NCBI GenBank assembly: GCA_963792815.1
Contig: CAWBXR010000012.1
Location: 310,001-374,000, forward strand
Length of the DNA stretch: 64,000 nt
From: JARRPM01 sp963792815
Lineage (GTDB): Bacteria; Pseudomonadota; Gammaproteobacteria; Pseudomonadales; Halieaceae
Direction of reading: 5' to 3'
Positions 8,685 through 18,910 of this stretch are shown piece after piece. How positions within the stretch are numbered: the stretch's first letter is position 1; every line of letters starts with the position of its first letter. The position numbers were made by a program, and so were the translations under genes. The notes under the pieces were generated by a model that made no database searches, was not told where the DNA came from, and saw nothing but the letters and a program-made list of their open reading frames with translations.

Positions 8685-11447
8685 TGGAATATATCGTGGG
8701 GCAACGCTGGGTAAGCCACGCCGACGCGCAACTCGGCCTCGGTGTGGTCGTCGACTTCGAGGGTCGCCGGGTAACCCTCGCCTTTCCCGCCGTGGGCGAG
8801 GAGCGCACCTACGCTACCGAGAGCGCGCCACTGAGCCGGCTGCGGTTCAAGGCCGGGGACCGCATATCCACTGTCGACAACGTGGAGTTGCTGGTCACGC
8901 AGGTGTCCGAGCACCATGGGCTCCTCGTCTACACCGGTACAGACCACTACGAGCAACCCCGTACCGTATCCGAGCTGGAACTGGATGCGTTCATCCAGTT
9001 GACCACTCCGCAGCAGCGGCTGCTCAACGGCCACTTCGACAAGAACAGTGACTTTGCCCTGCGGGTGGCCACGATAGGCCACCTCGATCGGCTGCAGCGC
9101 TCGCCCGCCCGGGGCTTGATGGGTTCACGCACGAGCCTGCTGCCGCACCAGGTCTACATCGCCAATGAAGTGGGTCAGCGCCATGCACCGCGGGTGCTGC
9201 TGGCGGATGAGGTCGGCCTTGGCAAGACTATCGAAGCCGGGATGATTATCCACCAGCAGCTTCTCACCGGGCGCGCATCGCGAGTGCTGGTACTGGTGCC
9301 TCCCAGCCTGTTGCACCAGTGGCTGGTGGAAATGCTGCGCCGCTTCAACCTCCATTTTTCCCTGTTCGACGCAGACCGTATCGCGGAATTACCCGAGGAA
9401 AATCCTTTCGAAAGCGAGCAGCTGGTGCTGTGCAGTCTCGACCTGTTCGAGTCGCGCCCGGACCTGCAGGCACAGGCTGTCGCGGCCAACTGGGACCTGG
9501 TGGCGGTGGACGAGGCGCACCACCTGCACTGGTCCACCGACAGTGCCGGTGAGGACTACCTGTTCGTCGAGGCCCTGTCCCGCGCCAGCGCCGGTCTGCT
9601 GTTGTTGACCGCCACGCCTGAACAGATCGGCCAGGCCAGCCACTTCGCCCGCTTGCGCCTGCTGGACCCGTCCCGTTTTCACGACCTGGAGAGTTTCAAG
9701 GCCGAGGAGCAGCAGTATCGCCGGCTGAGCGAACTGGCGGATGCCCTGGAAGCCGGCGAAACGCCCGCTGACCTGCCCCCGGGGCTGGATCCACTGGCAC
9801 CGGCAGAAACCCTGGTAGGCCAGATACTGGACCGGCATGGCACCGGTCGGGTGCTGTTTCGCAACACCCGCGCCGCGGTGAAGGGCTTCCCGCAGCGAGT
9901 GCTGCACCGCTACCCCCTCGCAGCCCCCGAGGAATACAGCTTCGCCCGGGTCGAACTCGAGGAACAGCTGCACCCGGAGCAGCCCTATCTCGACGACAGC
10001 TGGCTGTCCTTCGACCCCAGGGTGAACTGGCTGGAGGAGACCCTGAAGAAAATGCGACCGGCCAAGGTGCTGGTCATCTGCGCCCGGGCGGAGACCGCGG
10101 TGGCCCTGGAACACCATTTGCAGATGCGGGCGGGAATTCGCTCTGCCGCGTTTTACGAAGGCCTGTCCATCATCGAGCGGGACCGTGCGTCGGCGTATTT
10201 CGCCGACGAAATCAACGGCGCCCAGACCCTGGTCTGTTCGGAGATCGGCAGCGAGGGTCGCAACTTCCAGTTTGCCCACCACCTGATTCTGTTCGACCTG
10301 CCATTGAACCCCGACCTGCTGGAGCAGCGGATCGGGCGACTGGACAGGATAGGCCAGCAGTGCGACGTGGAGATTCATGTTCCCTATCTCACAGAGACCG
10401 CCCAGGAAACGCTGGTGGACTGGTATGACCGGGGCATGAACCTGTTCACCGACAGTTGCTCTGCCGGCTACATGATTTTCGAAACATTCCGGGAGCAGTT
10501 GCTGGGGCAGCTGGCAAAGCGCACCGGGGAGTTCGAGTCGCTGCTGGCGGCCACCGCAGATTTTACCGCCCAGCACCCGGGCAGAGCTGCGAGAGGGGCG
10601 CGACCGCCTGCTGGAACGCAATTCCTGCAAACCGGAAATGGCCGCAGCCCTGATCGAGGAAATCAGGGCAAACGAACAGGGCGACAGCCTCGAGCACTAC
10701 CTCGAAGGTCTGTGCGAAGCCTTCGGGGTGGACCAGGAGTTTCACTCGGAGCAGGCCGTGATCCTGCGCCCCTCGGAGCACATGCTGACCGGGCACTTCC
10801 CCTACCTGCGCGAGGACGGGACAACGGTCACCTTCAGCCGGGACAAGGCCCTGGCCCGCGAGGACATGGAATTCGCCAGCTGGGAACACCCCATGATGCT
10901 GGAGGCAATGGATATGGTGCATTCCACCGAGCTGGGGAATGCTGCCATCGGCACTATCAAGCTCAAGGGAGTCGCTCCAGGCACCATGCTGCTGGAGGCT
11001 CTTTACACCGCCAGTTGCGTGGCTCCGCGCGCGCTGCAGGTAGACCGCTTCCTGCCACTGTCACCGATGCGCCTGCTGGTCGATGCGCGGGGCAAGGACC
11101 TGGCTGATCTGGTGCCGCATACCCGCCTCAATGAACTGATCCAGAGCGTCAAGAAATCCACCGCCCTGGCCATTATCAAGCAGGTCCACCTGGAAGTGGA
11201 GGCAAAAATGAGCCTGGCAAATGCCCAGGCGGAACAGCGCCTGGAGTTGATTCTGTCCGCGGCGGAGCAATCCATGAGAGCGGACCTGGGCCAGGAGCTG
11301 GCGCGACTGGAGGCACTGCAGCTGGTCAACCCCTCCATCCGTCAGGAGGAACTGGACTTCCTGCGCCATCGAATCGAGGAATGCGCAGTTCACATCGAAC
11401 ACGCCAACCTGCAATTACAGGCGCTGCGCCTGGTAATAACCACCTGA
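8684..11447 (+). CDS. rapA: RNA polymerase-associated ATPase RapA (single-base frameshift)
   Basis: Swi2/Snf2 ATPase that recycles stalled RNA polymerase. The N-terminal Tudor-like domain (GQRWVSHADAQLGLG) is followed by Walker A (DEVGLGKTIEAG), the DEAH box (VDEAHHLHW) and motif III (LLTATP). The helicase C lobe contains SEGRNFQF and QRIGRLDRIGQ. At about 10576-10578 (CACCCGGGC) the frame breaks. Removing one C gives AQHRAELREGRDRLLER and continues into the RapA C-terminal domain (SEHMLTGHFP, WEHPM, RFLPLSPMRLLVD) to 11447. The corrected length is ~920 residues, slightly shorter than the E. coli protein. Uncorrected, the first frame stops at 11107 after nonsense sequence. Confidence 0.92.
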
Positions 11448-11461
11448 GGTAATATCCCGTT

Positions 11462-12955
11462 ATGACAGGCGATGCAGTGGATTCAGCGGCGACGGGCACT
11501 CTCGACGTGCTCATAGTCGGCGCCGGCTTCGCCGGGGTCGGGGCCGCCATCCGGCTGCGTGAACAGGGTATCGACAATATATGCGTGCTGGAAAAAGCCG
11601 GCGGCATCGGCGGTACCTGGTGGCACAATACCTACCCGGGCGCCGCCTGCGACATTGCCTCCCATCTCTACTGCTACTCCTTCGAGCCCAACCCTTACTG
11701 GTCGCGCAAGTTTTCCCCCCAGGCGGAAATCCAGGCGTACATCCAGCGCTGCGCACAGAAGTACGATGTGGAGCGACATATCCGCCTGAACACCCGGGTT
11801 GAGGCCTGCCGCTTCGATGAGAGCCGCAAGCTCTGGGTCGCGCAGCTGGCCGGCGGCGCCAGGCTGCTGGCGCATCATGTCATTTTCGCAACCGGCGGCC
11901 TGCACCTGCCCGCCTGGCCCGATATTCCCGGCATGGCCGACTTCCGGGGACCCACAATGCACTCCGCCGAGTGGGATCACAGCGTCGACTTCACCGGCAA
12001 ACGGGTAGCGGTCATCGGCAGTGCCGCCAGCGCGATCCAGCTCATCCCGGAGCTGGCAAAAACCGTGGGCCAGCTCGATGTCTACCAGCGCACGCCCAAT
12101 TACATTGCACCGCGCAATGACCGTGAATTCAGCGAGCGGGAAAAGAAGCGTTTTGCCCGCTGGCCATGGTGGAACCGACTCTATCGCAAGGCCATCTTCC
12201 TGCGCGGCGAATGGCTCATCTTCCCGCTGGTGAAGACCCGGGGCAAGTCGCGCTGGCGCGACCGGGTGGAAAAATTACTGCGCAGCCACGTTCGCAACAG
12301 TGTCGCTGACCCCGAGGCCAGGGCGGCCATGACTCCCGACTATCCCGCCGGTTGCAAGCGGCTGCTGATAGCGGACAACTTTTACGAGGCCATGAACCGG
12401 CCCAACGTCCAATTGGTGACCGCCGCCATCTCTGCCATCGACACTGACGCGGTAATCACTGCGGACGGCGGCAGGCACCCGGCGGATATCATCGTCTACG
12501 CCACCGGGTTCGACATGGAAAACTACATGCGCCAGACCGAGGTCATCGGCCCGGGCGGCGTCACCCTGAACGAGTTGTGGTCAGACCTGCCACGGGCCTA
12601 CAAGGGGGGGTTCGTTCCCGGCCTGCCCAATTTCTACCTGACGACCGGACCGAACACGGGGGTGGGAACCACCTCGGTGGTATACATGATCGAGGCGCAA
12701 CTGAACCTGATCCTGGAGGCCATAGGCAAAACAGGACGGGACAAACTTATCGAGGTTACCGGTGAGGCCAGCCAGCGCTATAACGAGGAGATCCGCGCGG
12801 CGCTGCAGGATACCGTGTGGGCGGGCGACTGCAAGAGCTGGTACAAACGGCCGGATGGCGAAATCGCCTCCCTCTACCCCTACAACGCAAGGAGCTACCT
12901 CAGGGACCACCGTCACCTGGTCATGGACGACTTCAGGATACGGGCAAAAGCCTGA
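11462..12955 (+). CDS. Flavin-binding monooxygenase, Baeyer-Villiger type
   Basis: A 497-residue FAD/NADPH monooxygenase. The first Rossmann motif GAGFAG is at residues 20-25. GTWWHNTYPGAACD, typical of Baeyer-Villiger enzymes, follows. The type I BVMO fingerprint FxGxxxHxxxWD is present (FRGPTMHSAEWD, about residue 161). A second Rossmann motif, VIGSAASA, has Ser in place of the usual second Gly. ATGFDM lies near the end. Such enzymes insert oxygen next to a ketone, giving an ester or lactone. The hydrolase and SDR genes immediately downstream, on the opposite strand, fit ketone or cyclic-ketone catabolism. The substrate is unknown. Confidence 0.88.
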   Translation: MTGDAVDSAATGTLDVLIVGAGFAGVGAAIRLREQGIDNICVLEKAGGIGGTWWHNTYPGAACDIASHLYCYSFEPNPYWSRKFSPQAEIQAYIQRCAQKYDVERHIRLNTRVEACRFDESRKLWVAQLAGGARLLAHHVIFATGGLHLPAWPDIPGMADFRGPTMHSAEWDHSVDFTGKRVAVIGSAASAIQLIPELAKTVGQLDVYQRTPNYIAPRNDREFSEREKKRFARWPWWNRLYRKAIFLRGEWLIFPLVKTRGKSRWRDRVEKLLRSHVRNSVADPEARAAMTPDYPAGCKRLLIADNFYEAMNRPNVQLVTAAISAIDTDAVITADGGRHPADIIVYATGFDMENYMRQTEVIGPGGVTLNELWSDLPRAYKGGFVPGLPNFYLTTGPNTGVGTTSVVYMIEAQLNLILEAIGKTGRDKLIEVTGEASQRYNEEIRAALQDTVWAGDCKSWYKRPDGEIASLYPYNARSYLRDHRHLVMDDFRIRAKA

Positions 12956-12974
12956 AACAGGTCCGGGAGCACCA

Positions 12975-13728
12975 CTACCGGGGCAGCAGCAATTGTTCGA
13001 GGGTTATCTGCAGGCGTCGCAGGTCGGCGGGTTCGGACAAGCGATGATCGCCATTTTTCACCAGCTGTACTTCGACGTCAGCACCGCGAATCTGCTCCGC
13101 CAGGGTCAGTGCGAGCCGCCAGGGCACGTCATCGTCGCGCTGTCCCTGTATCAGTCTCACCGGCACATCGAGGGGAATCTCCCGCTCCAGCAGCAAGTGC
13201 GTATCCCCTTCATCCAGCAGCAGTCGACCGATGCGATAGGGCTCACCGTCGTCATAGCAGTTGGGCAGGTCCGCATAACCGCTCTCGGCCAGCTGCTGCC
13301 GCTTGCGCCGGCGTCAGGGCTGCCCGCAGACGAGCGGTGAAGTCCGGGGCTGCGGCAAGGCCGAGCAGTGCCTTTACCCGCTGGGCGCGCTCCAGCGCAA
13401 CCAGCAACATGATCCAGCCTCCCATCGAGGAGCCGACAAGTACCTGCGGCCCCGAGGTAACCCGGTCCAGCACCGCCAGGGTATCGTCCCGCCAGCGCCC
13501 GATGCAGCCGTCCTCCACGCTGCCGCTGGACTCCCCGTGGCCGCTGTAGTCAAAGCGGGTAAACTGGCGGCCGCGGTCGCGGCACCACTGCTCCAGCGCC
13601 AGGGCCTTGATTCCCTGCATATTGGAATTGAAACCCGCGCAGAACAGCACGCCCGGGGCTTCTCCGGGCGTGTGGCGGTAGGCGATCGAGGATCCGTCTG
13701 CAAGCGGCAGGAACGCGGTCTTGTCCAT
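12975..13728 (-). CDS. Alpha/beta hydrolase (single-base frameshift)
   Basis: An esterase-like alpha/beta hydrolase of ~250 residues once the frame is repaired. The N-terminal part has the oxyanion region FCAGFNSNMQG, then FDYSGHGESSG and the nucleophile elbow GSSMGG. It breaks at about 13301-13312 on the plus strand. Dropping one base joins it to RQQLAESGYADLPNCYDDGE and on to GQRDDDVPW (catalytic Asp) and KNGDHRLS (catalytic His). The complete Ser-Asp-His triad supports an intact gene behind one indel. It resembles ABHD10-type or palmitoyl-thioesterase-like hydrolases. Next to the monooxygenase it could hydrolyse the ester or lactone product, which is inference. Confidence 0.82.
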
Positions 13729-13743
13729 GTGGGCGGCAGTGCG

Positions 13744-14511
13744 TCAGGCAGCCGCCACCGCGCCGCCATCCAGCACAACGATGTGCCCGGTTACCCAGGC
13801 CGAGGCCCGGGAGCTGAGGTAAATCGCGGTGCCGGCCGCATCCTCCGCCGTGCCTATACGCCCCCGGGGGAAGGCGCTGGCCATTTCATCGGCCTGGTCG
13901 GCCCAGTGGGCTGTCATCTTGCTGGGGAAAAATCCGGGGGCGATGCCGTTTACGTTGATGTGCTGCCTGGCCAGGTCCGCGCCCAGGTGACGGGTCAGGT
14001 GATGCACAGCGGCTTTGCTGGCGGAGTAGGAATAGTTATCCATATGCGAGTGCGTCAAACCGTTCACCGAGCCGATGTTGATGACCCGGGCCGGGTCTTC
14101 TGCGCTACCCGCCTCCCGCAATGCCGGCAGTAGCTCCCGGGTGAGGAAAAACAGGGATTTGACATTGAGGTCCATCACCTTGTCCCAGCCGCTTTCGGGA
14201 AACTCATCGATAGGCGCACCCCAGGTGGCGCCCGCGTTGTTCACCAGGATGTGCAGCCGGGGTTCACGTTCCCGGATGGCGCTGGCGAAGGCAGTCACTC
14301 CTTCCAGCGTTCCCAGGTTGGATGGCAGGGCAATACATTCGCCCACGGTACTGAGTTCTTCCGCTGTGGCTCGCAGCTCATCTTCCCTGCGGGCGGTAAT
14401 ATAGGTTCTCACGCCGTTTTCGACGAAACCCCTGGCGATCATCGCGCCGATACCACGGGAACCACCAGTGACCACCGCGACTTTACCGCTTACATCAAAC
14501 AAATTTTTCAT
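13744..14511 (-). CDS. Short-chain dehydrogenase/reductase (RhlG-like)
   Basis: A 255-residue classical SDR. The cofactor motif TGGSRGIG is at residues 15-22, NNAGATWG follows, then a catalytic Ser (INIGSVNG) and YSASK with the Tyr-Lys pair. Arg in the glycine loop and TARRED at the end of beta-2 favour NADP(H). It lies 15 bp from the hydrolase and 55 bp from the carboxyltransferase on the same strand, so it is likely in one transcription unit. The closest subfamily by eye is RhlG/FabG-like 3-oxoacyl reductases. The true substrate is unknown. Confidence 0.88.
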   Translation of the reverse strand: MKNLFDVSGKVAVVTGGSRGIGAMIARGFVENGVRTYITARREDELRATAEELSTVGECIALPSNLGTLEGVTAFASAIREREPRLHILVNNAGATWGAPIDEFPESGWDKVMDLNVKSLFFLTRELLPALREAGSAEDPARVINIGSVNGLTHSHMDNYSYSASKAAVHHLTRHLGADLARQHINVNGIAPGFFPSKMTAHWADQADEMASAFPRGRIGTAEDAAGTAIYLSSRASAWVTGHIVVLDGGAVAAA

Positions 14512-14566
14512 AGTATGTCCTGTTGTCTATCTGCTTAACCGAATCGTTGACGCGCCCTGTGACGCG

Positions 14567-16102
14567 CTATTTGCCCGCCGGGCCCGCCGCCGCGAAGGCG
14601 CGCAGGACCACCGCGCGGGTGTCCGCAGGGTCGATGACGGCGTCTATCTCCAGGTGGGCCGCGGCCTCGGTGGCCTTGCCCACATCGTACATGCGCGCCA
14701 GCAGCTGCTGGAACAGCGCCTCGCGCTCCGCCGGGTCGGTGACCGCGTCCAGCTCCTTTTTGTAGCCGAGCCTGACGGCGCCTTCAAGCCCCATCCCGCC
14801 GAACTCACCGGTGGGCCAGGAAGCTGCATACAGTGGCCGGACAAAACTGCCGCCGGTCATCGCCATGGCGCCCAGGCCATAGCCCTTGCGCAGGAAAATG
14901 GCGACTACCGGTACGGTCATGGCGGCACCGGCGAGAAACAGCGAAGACATGCTGCGCACCGCGCCCTGCTTCTCGCTGTCGGGGCCAACCATAAATCCCG
15001 GGGTATCTGTCAATGACAACACGGGCAATCCAAGGGCATCGCACAGGCGCAGGAAGCGGGCGCCCTTTTCCGAGGCCTGGGCATCCACCGCCCCGCCCAG
15101 CTGCTGGCAGTCGTTGGCAATCAGCGCCAGCGGCCTGCCCTCCAGGCGGATAAAGCCGGTGACAATGCTGCGCCCGAAAATACGCTGCAGTTCGAGGAAG
15201 GAGCCGGTGTCCGCGATGGTCTCTATCACCCTGCGCACCGGGTAGGCCCAGCGGCGATCCTGGGGAATCACCTGCCGCAGTGCTTCCTGCGGCGCAGCAG
15301 TCCACTCCTCCACCGGGCCCTGAAAATAGGAAAGCAGTTGCCGAGCCAGGGCGGTGGCATGGGCTTCGTTCTCAGCCACGATATCCACCACGCCGTTTCT
15401 CTCCTGTACCTCGATCGGCCCTATCTGGGTGGGATCGAACTTACCCAGGCCGCCCCCCTCGATCATCGCGGGGCCGGCCATGCCGATCCAGGAACTGCGC
15501 GTTGCAATAGTAAAGTCGGCGCAGCCAAAAAGCGCGGCGTTGCCGGCAAAACAGTAACCGTTGTTGACCGCTATGCGCGGCACCTTGCCACTGAGCCCGG
15601 CCCAGGTGCTGAAGGAGCGAATATTCAGGCCGGCTATCTGGGTGGTGACATCCGTGTCGCCGGGACGGCCGCCACCGCCCTCGGTATACATTACCACCGG
15701 CAGCCCCAGCTCCTCGGCGAGTTCGCAAATACGGTCCAGCTTTTTGTGGTGAAAAAAACCCTGGGTGCCGGCCAGCACGGAATAGTCGTTGACGATCACC
15801 GCGGCCCTGCCCCGACCGGGGCCGACCAGGGAGGCGTTGATTGTGCAGGTGCCAGTGATGATGCCATCGCCGGCTGTGCTTGACTGGAGATCCTGGTAGT
15901 CGCGCCGGCTGCGCTGGGCCGCCACCGCGAGCTGGCCGTACTCCACCAGGGAACCCGCATCGACCAGGTCCTCGATATTCTCCCGGGCCGTGCGGTAGCC
16001 TTTTTCATGCCGCCTGGTACGCGCCTCGGCCCGCTGTTCATCCAGGGTGCGGTCCACGCGCTCGCGCCACGCCGCCAGCTCGGGTCGGGTCTCATCGCTC
16101 AT
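14567..16102 (-). CDS. Acyl-CoA carboxylase carboxyltransferase (beta) subunit
   Basis: A 511-residue member of the biotin-dependent carboxyltransferase family (propionyl-, methylcrotonyl- or geranyl-CoA carboxylase beta-like). Both crotonase-fold halves are visible: GTCTINASLVGPGRGRAAVI and GLSGKVPRIAVNNGYC in the first, then PVLSLTDTPGFMVGP and LRKGYGLGAMAM in the second. It would transfer CO2 from carboxybiotin to an acyl-CoA. No biotin carboxylase/BCCP subunit is visible in the window, so the partner must lie elsewhere or the protein has another role. Neighbouring enoyl-CoA hydratase and CoA-transferase genes support an acyl-CoA degradation context. Confidence 0.88.
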   Translation of the reverse strand: MSDETRPELAAWRERVDRTLDEQRAEARTRRHEKGYRTARENIEDLVDAGSLVEYGQLAVAAQRSRRDYQDLQSSTAGDGIITGTCTINASLVGPGRGRAAVIVNDYSVLAGTQGFFHHKKLDRICELAEELGLPVVMYTEGGGGRPGDTDVTTQIAGLNIRSFSTWAGLSGKVPRIAVNNGYCFAGNAALFGCADFTIATRSSWIGMAGPAMIEGGGLGKFDPTQIGPIEVQERNGVVDIVAENEAHATALARQLLSYFQGPVEEWTAAPQEALRQVIPQDRRWAYPVRRVIETIADTGSFLELQRIFGRSIVTGFIRLEGRPLALIANDCQQLGGAVDAQASEKGARFLRLCDALGLPVLSLTDTPGFMVGPDSEKQGAVRSMSSLFLAGAAMTVPVVAIFLRKGYGLGAMAMTGGSFVRPLYAASWPTGEFGGMGLEGAVRLGYKKELDAVTDPAEREALFQQLLARMYDVGKATEAAAHLEIDAVIDPADTRAVVLRAFAAAGPAGK

Positions 16103-16175
16103 TGCATTCCCCCAGGCGATTGCAGGCGCACACTATATCGCATATCCGGCGCGCCACTGGACGCTGGCAACCTTG

Positions 16176-16964
16176 CTAGCGGCCCTGCCAGCGGGGCGCG
16201 CGTTTTTCGATGAACGCCACCACGCCTTCCTTTGCATCCTCACTGCTGACACACAGGTGCTGCAACCCCGCTTCATAGGAGATGGTTTCGCCCACCGAGA
16301 TCTCAATCGCGGCATTGAGCGCCTGCTTGGCGTAGCGCAGGGCCAGCGGCGACTTCGCGGCGAGCTCCTGGGCCCAGGCCAGGGCCTGTGACAGCAGTTC
16401 CTCGTCGGGAACGACCCGGTTGCAGAGGCCCCAGTCGAGACATTTCCCGGCGCGAATTTTTTCACCCGAGGCGATAACTTCGTAAGCCCGGTGACGTCCG
16501 AGTGTCCGAACCAGGTGCCAGGTGGCGCCGCCGTCCGGCACCAGCCCGATCGCGGCAAAGGCCTGGTAGATATAGGCGTTTTCAGCCATCACAACCAGGT
16601 CACAGTTCAGGGCAAAAGCGCTGCCGATACCGGCGGCAGCGCCATTGACAGCAGCTATCCAGGGCTTGGCCGCCCGATTCATCTCGAGCAGGATCGGTTT
16701 GTATTCGCCATTGAGCTGGTCTTCCACCCGGAAGTGCTCGGGGTTTTCAGCTGATTCCGCGAGGTCCGCGCCGGCACAGAAGGCGCGACCCGCTCCGGTC
16801 AGGATCACCGCCAGCACAGCCGGGTCATCATTCACCTCGCGCACGGCCCGGCGCAGGTCTGCGCGCAAAGCGGCGTTGAAAGCATTGAGGCTATCGGGGC
16901 GATTGAGTGAGACAATCGCCACGCTGCCCTCGCGCTCTAGCTGTACTGTGTCGTAGTTACTCAT
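16176..16964 (-). CDS. Enoyl-CoA hydratase/isomerase family protein
   Basis: A 262-residue crotonase-fold enzyme. The N-terminal acyl-CoA binding segment (SLNRPDSLNAFNAALR) is followed by the oxyanion-hole strand GAGRAFCAGADL and the second oxyanion region AVNGAAAGIGSAFALNCDLV. The first catalytic Glu of true hydratases is not obvious, while the Asp-bearing VPDGGATWHLVR block is PaaG-like, so isomerase activity is possible. It lies between the CoA-transferase and carboxyltransferase genes on the same strand and presumably acts on the same acyl-CoA pathway. Confidence 0.9.
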   Translation of the reverse strand: MSNYDTVQLEREGSVAIVSLNRPDSLNAFNAALRADLRRAVREVNDDPAVLAVILTGAGRAFCAGADLAESAENPEHFRVEDQLNGEYKPILLEMNRAAKPWIAAVNGAAAGIGSAFALNCDLVVMAENAYIYQAFAAIGLVPDGGATWHLVRTLGRHRAYEVIASGEKIRAGKCLDWGLCNRVVPDEELLSQALAWAQELAAKSPLALRYAKQALNAAIEISVGETISYEAGLQHLCVSSEDAKEGVVAFIEKRAPRWQGR

Positions 16965-16988
16965 CGCCTGCTCCCGCTGGTTTCACTG

Positions 16989-18122
16989 TCACGCTATAGC
17001 GCCCGTCTTTTTGAGCTCGGATATTTCCCGCTCGCCGAATCCCATTGCCGTCAACACCGCCTCGGTGTCCTGACCGGGGTTCGGGCCCCCATGCCGCACT
17101 TTCGAGGGTGTGCGACTGAACCTGGGGGCGGGCGCCGGCTGGGTAACACCATCCATCTCGATGTAGGAGTTGCGCGCCACGTTGGCGGGATGGGACGGGG
17201 CATTCACAAAGGACAGAACCGGGGCGAAGCAAACGTCGGTCCCCTCCATGATCTCGCACCACTGGGCCTGGGTTTTCTGCCTGAAAACCGCCGCCAGCTT
17301 CTCTTTCATCCCGGGCCATTTATCGGCATTGTTCTGGTCACCGAAATCCTCCTCGGACAGGCCCGCATGCTGTTTCAACAGGGCGTAGAACTGCGGCTCG
17401 ATGGAACCAATCGAGACGTATTCGCCATCGGCGCACTCGTAAGTGTCGTAATAGTGGGCGCCGCCATCGAGCATATTCGACTCGCGGTTGCCCGCATCCC
17501 ACAGGCCCATCGCCTCAAAGCCATGGAACATCCACATCAACTGGGCGGCGCCGTCCACCATCGCAACATCGATGACCTGGCCCTTGCCGGAGCTGGTTGC
17601 CTCCAGCATCGCCGCCAGCACACCGGTCACCAGCAACATGCCACCGCCGCCCATATCCCCCACCAGGTTCAGGGGCGGTACCGGCTTTTGACCCTTGCGA
17701 CCCATGGCGTAGAGTGCACCGGTAATGGAGATATAGTTGATATCGTGTCCCGCTGCCTGGGCCAGGGGCCCGTCCTGGCCCCAGCCCGTCATCCGGGCAA
17801 ACACCAGTTTGGGGTTGCGCTGCAGGCAGACATCGGGCCCGATCCCGAGCTTTTCGCAAACGCCGGGGCGATAGGGGTCTATCAGCACATCGGCATTTTC
17901 GACCATTTGCAGCAGGGTCTCTATGCCCCGGGGATCCTTGAGGTTTATCGCCACGGACTTCTTGCCCCGGGCGCTCACATCCTTCATTCCCGGGTGACCC
18001 GCGCTGGCGGCGCGATCGATGCGTATGACTTCCGCGCCCATATCCGCCAGCATCATGCCGCCCATGGGGGCGGGACCGATACCCGCCAGTTCGATCACCG
18101 TATAACCGTTAAGTGGACCCAT
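16989..18122 (-). CDS. Family III CoA-transferase (CaiB/BaiF; alpha-methylacyl-CoA racemase-like)
   Basis: A 377-residue family III CoA-transferase. The start at MGPLNGYTVIELAGIGPAP has AAGGAG just upstream, better than an upstream ATG that would extend into the preceding SDR gene. Conserved features are GMMLADMGAEVIRID, the KSVAINLKDPRG block and the Asp-containing GHDINYISITGAL. The N-terminal sequence and GHDINY are characteristic of alpha-methylacyl-CoA racemases (AMACR), which epimerise 2-methylacyl-CoAs from branched or isoprenoid chains. CoA transfer between acids is the alternative. The gene lies 14 bp behind the SDR at 18137. Confidence 0.88.
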   Translation of the reverse strand: MGPLNGYTVIELAGIGPAPMGGMMLADMGAEVIRIDRAASAGHPGMKDVSARGKKSVAINLKDPRGIETLLQMVENADVLIDPYRPGVCEKLGIGPDVCLQRNPKLVFARMTGWGQDGPLAQAAGHDINYISITGALYAMGRKGQKPVPPLNLVGDMGGGGMLLVTGVLAAMLEATSSGKGQVIDVAMVDGAAQLMWMFHGFEAMGLWDAGNRESNMLDGGAHYYDTYECADGEYVSIGSIEPQFYALLKQHAGLSEEDFGDQNNADKWPGMKEKLAAVFRQKTQAQWCEIMEGTDVCFAPVLSFVNAPSHPANVARNSYIEMDGVTQPAPAPRFSRTPSKVRHGGPNPGQDTEAVLTAMGFGEREISELKKTGAIA

Positions 18123-18136
18123 TGGAATCTCCTTGA

Positions 18137-18910
18137 TTAGCGCGGCTGCATACGGATTGCTCCGTCGAGACGGATACATTCACCGTTGAGGTAATCATTC
18201 TCGGCGATAAATACAGACAGATGAGCGATTTCCTGCGGCTTGCCCAGGCGGGGCGGATAGCAAACGCTGGACTCGAGTGATTTGTATGCCTGTTCCGGCA
18301 GCGCCTCGAACAGGGGGGTGTGAATCAGGCCGGGCACAATGGTATTTACCCTGATGCCGTAGCTGGCAAGATCTCGCGCCATGGGCAGGGTCATGCCGAC
18401 CACGCCGCCCTTGCTGGCGGAATAAGCCACCTGGCCCACCTGCCCCTCATAGGCTGCCACAGAGGCGGTATTGATAATGACGCCGCGACCGCCGTCGGCG
18501 TTGATCGGCTGGTTCTTCGCCATCTGCTCGGCGGCATAACGGGATACGTTGAAAGTGCCCACCAGGTTGATATTGATCACCAGCATGTACTGGTCCAGCG
18601 GGAATACGCCGTTCTTGCCGAAGGTTTTACAGGCGCTGCCGATACCGGCGTAGTTGTTACAGATGTGCAGCGCGCCGAACTTTTCCACCACGCCCTCCAC
18701 TGCTGCCTTTACCGATGCCTCATCGGCGACATTGACGCTCCAGAATGCAACATTGTCGGCCCCCAGTTCTGCAATCACTTCCCTGGCATTGGCTTCGTTC
18801 ATATCGAAGATGGCAACCTTCGCGCCCTTGGCTACATAAGCCTCCACCGTGCCGCGGCCAAGCCCCGAGGCTCCGCCGGTGACAATTGCTACCTTTCCTG
18901 CAAGATCCAT
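18137..18910 (-). CDS. SDR-type 3-hydroxyacyl-CoA dehydrogenase (HSD10-like)
   Basis: A 257-residue SDR. TGGASGLG at residues ~12-19 and acidic FDMNEAN after beta-2 point to NAD(H). NNYAGIG replaces the usual NNAG. The catalytic residues lie in NTASVAAYEG and YSASKGGV. The long insertion between beta-4 and alpha-4 and the GLIHTPLFEALPE segment match the type II 3-hydroxyacyl-CoA dehydrogenase (HSD10) group. AGGAGAGCGAAT precedes the ATG. It appears to be the first gene of the minus-strand unit running down to ~12975. With the hydratase-like and CoA-transferase genes it fits beta-oxidation of a special acyl chain. Confidence 0.87.
   Translation of the reverse strand: MDLAGKVAIVTGGASGLGRGTVEAYVAKGAKVAIFDMNEANAREVIAELGADNVAFWSVNVADEASVKAAVEGVVEKFGALHICNNYAGIGSACKTFGKNGVFPLDQYMLVININLVGTFNVSRYAAEQMAKNQPINADGGRGVIINTASVAAYEGQVGQVAYSASKGGVVGMTLPMARDLASYGIRVNTIVPGLIHTPLFEALPEQAYKSLESSVCYPPRLGKPQEIAHLSVFIAENDYLNGECIRLDGAIRMQPR

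Noticed and set aside
9389..10630. Minus-strand frame of ~410 codons opposite rapA
   Set aside because: Shadow of the rapA reading frame; His/Gln/Val-rich with no motif.
17091..18140. Plus-strand frame of ~350 codons opposite the CoA-transferase
   Set aside because: His/Gln-rich antisense shadow without any recognisable domain.
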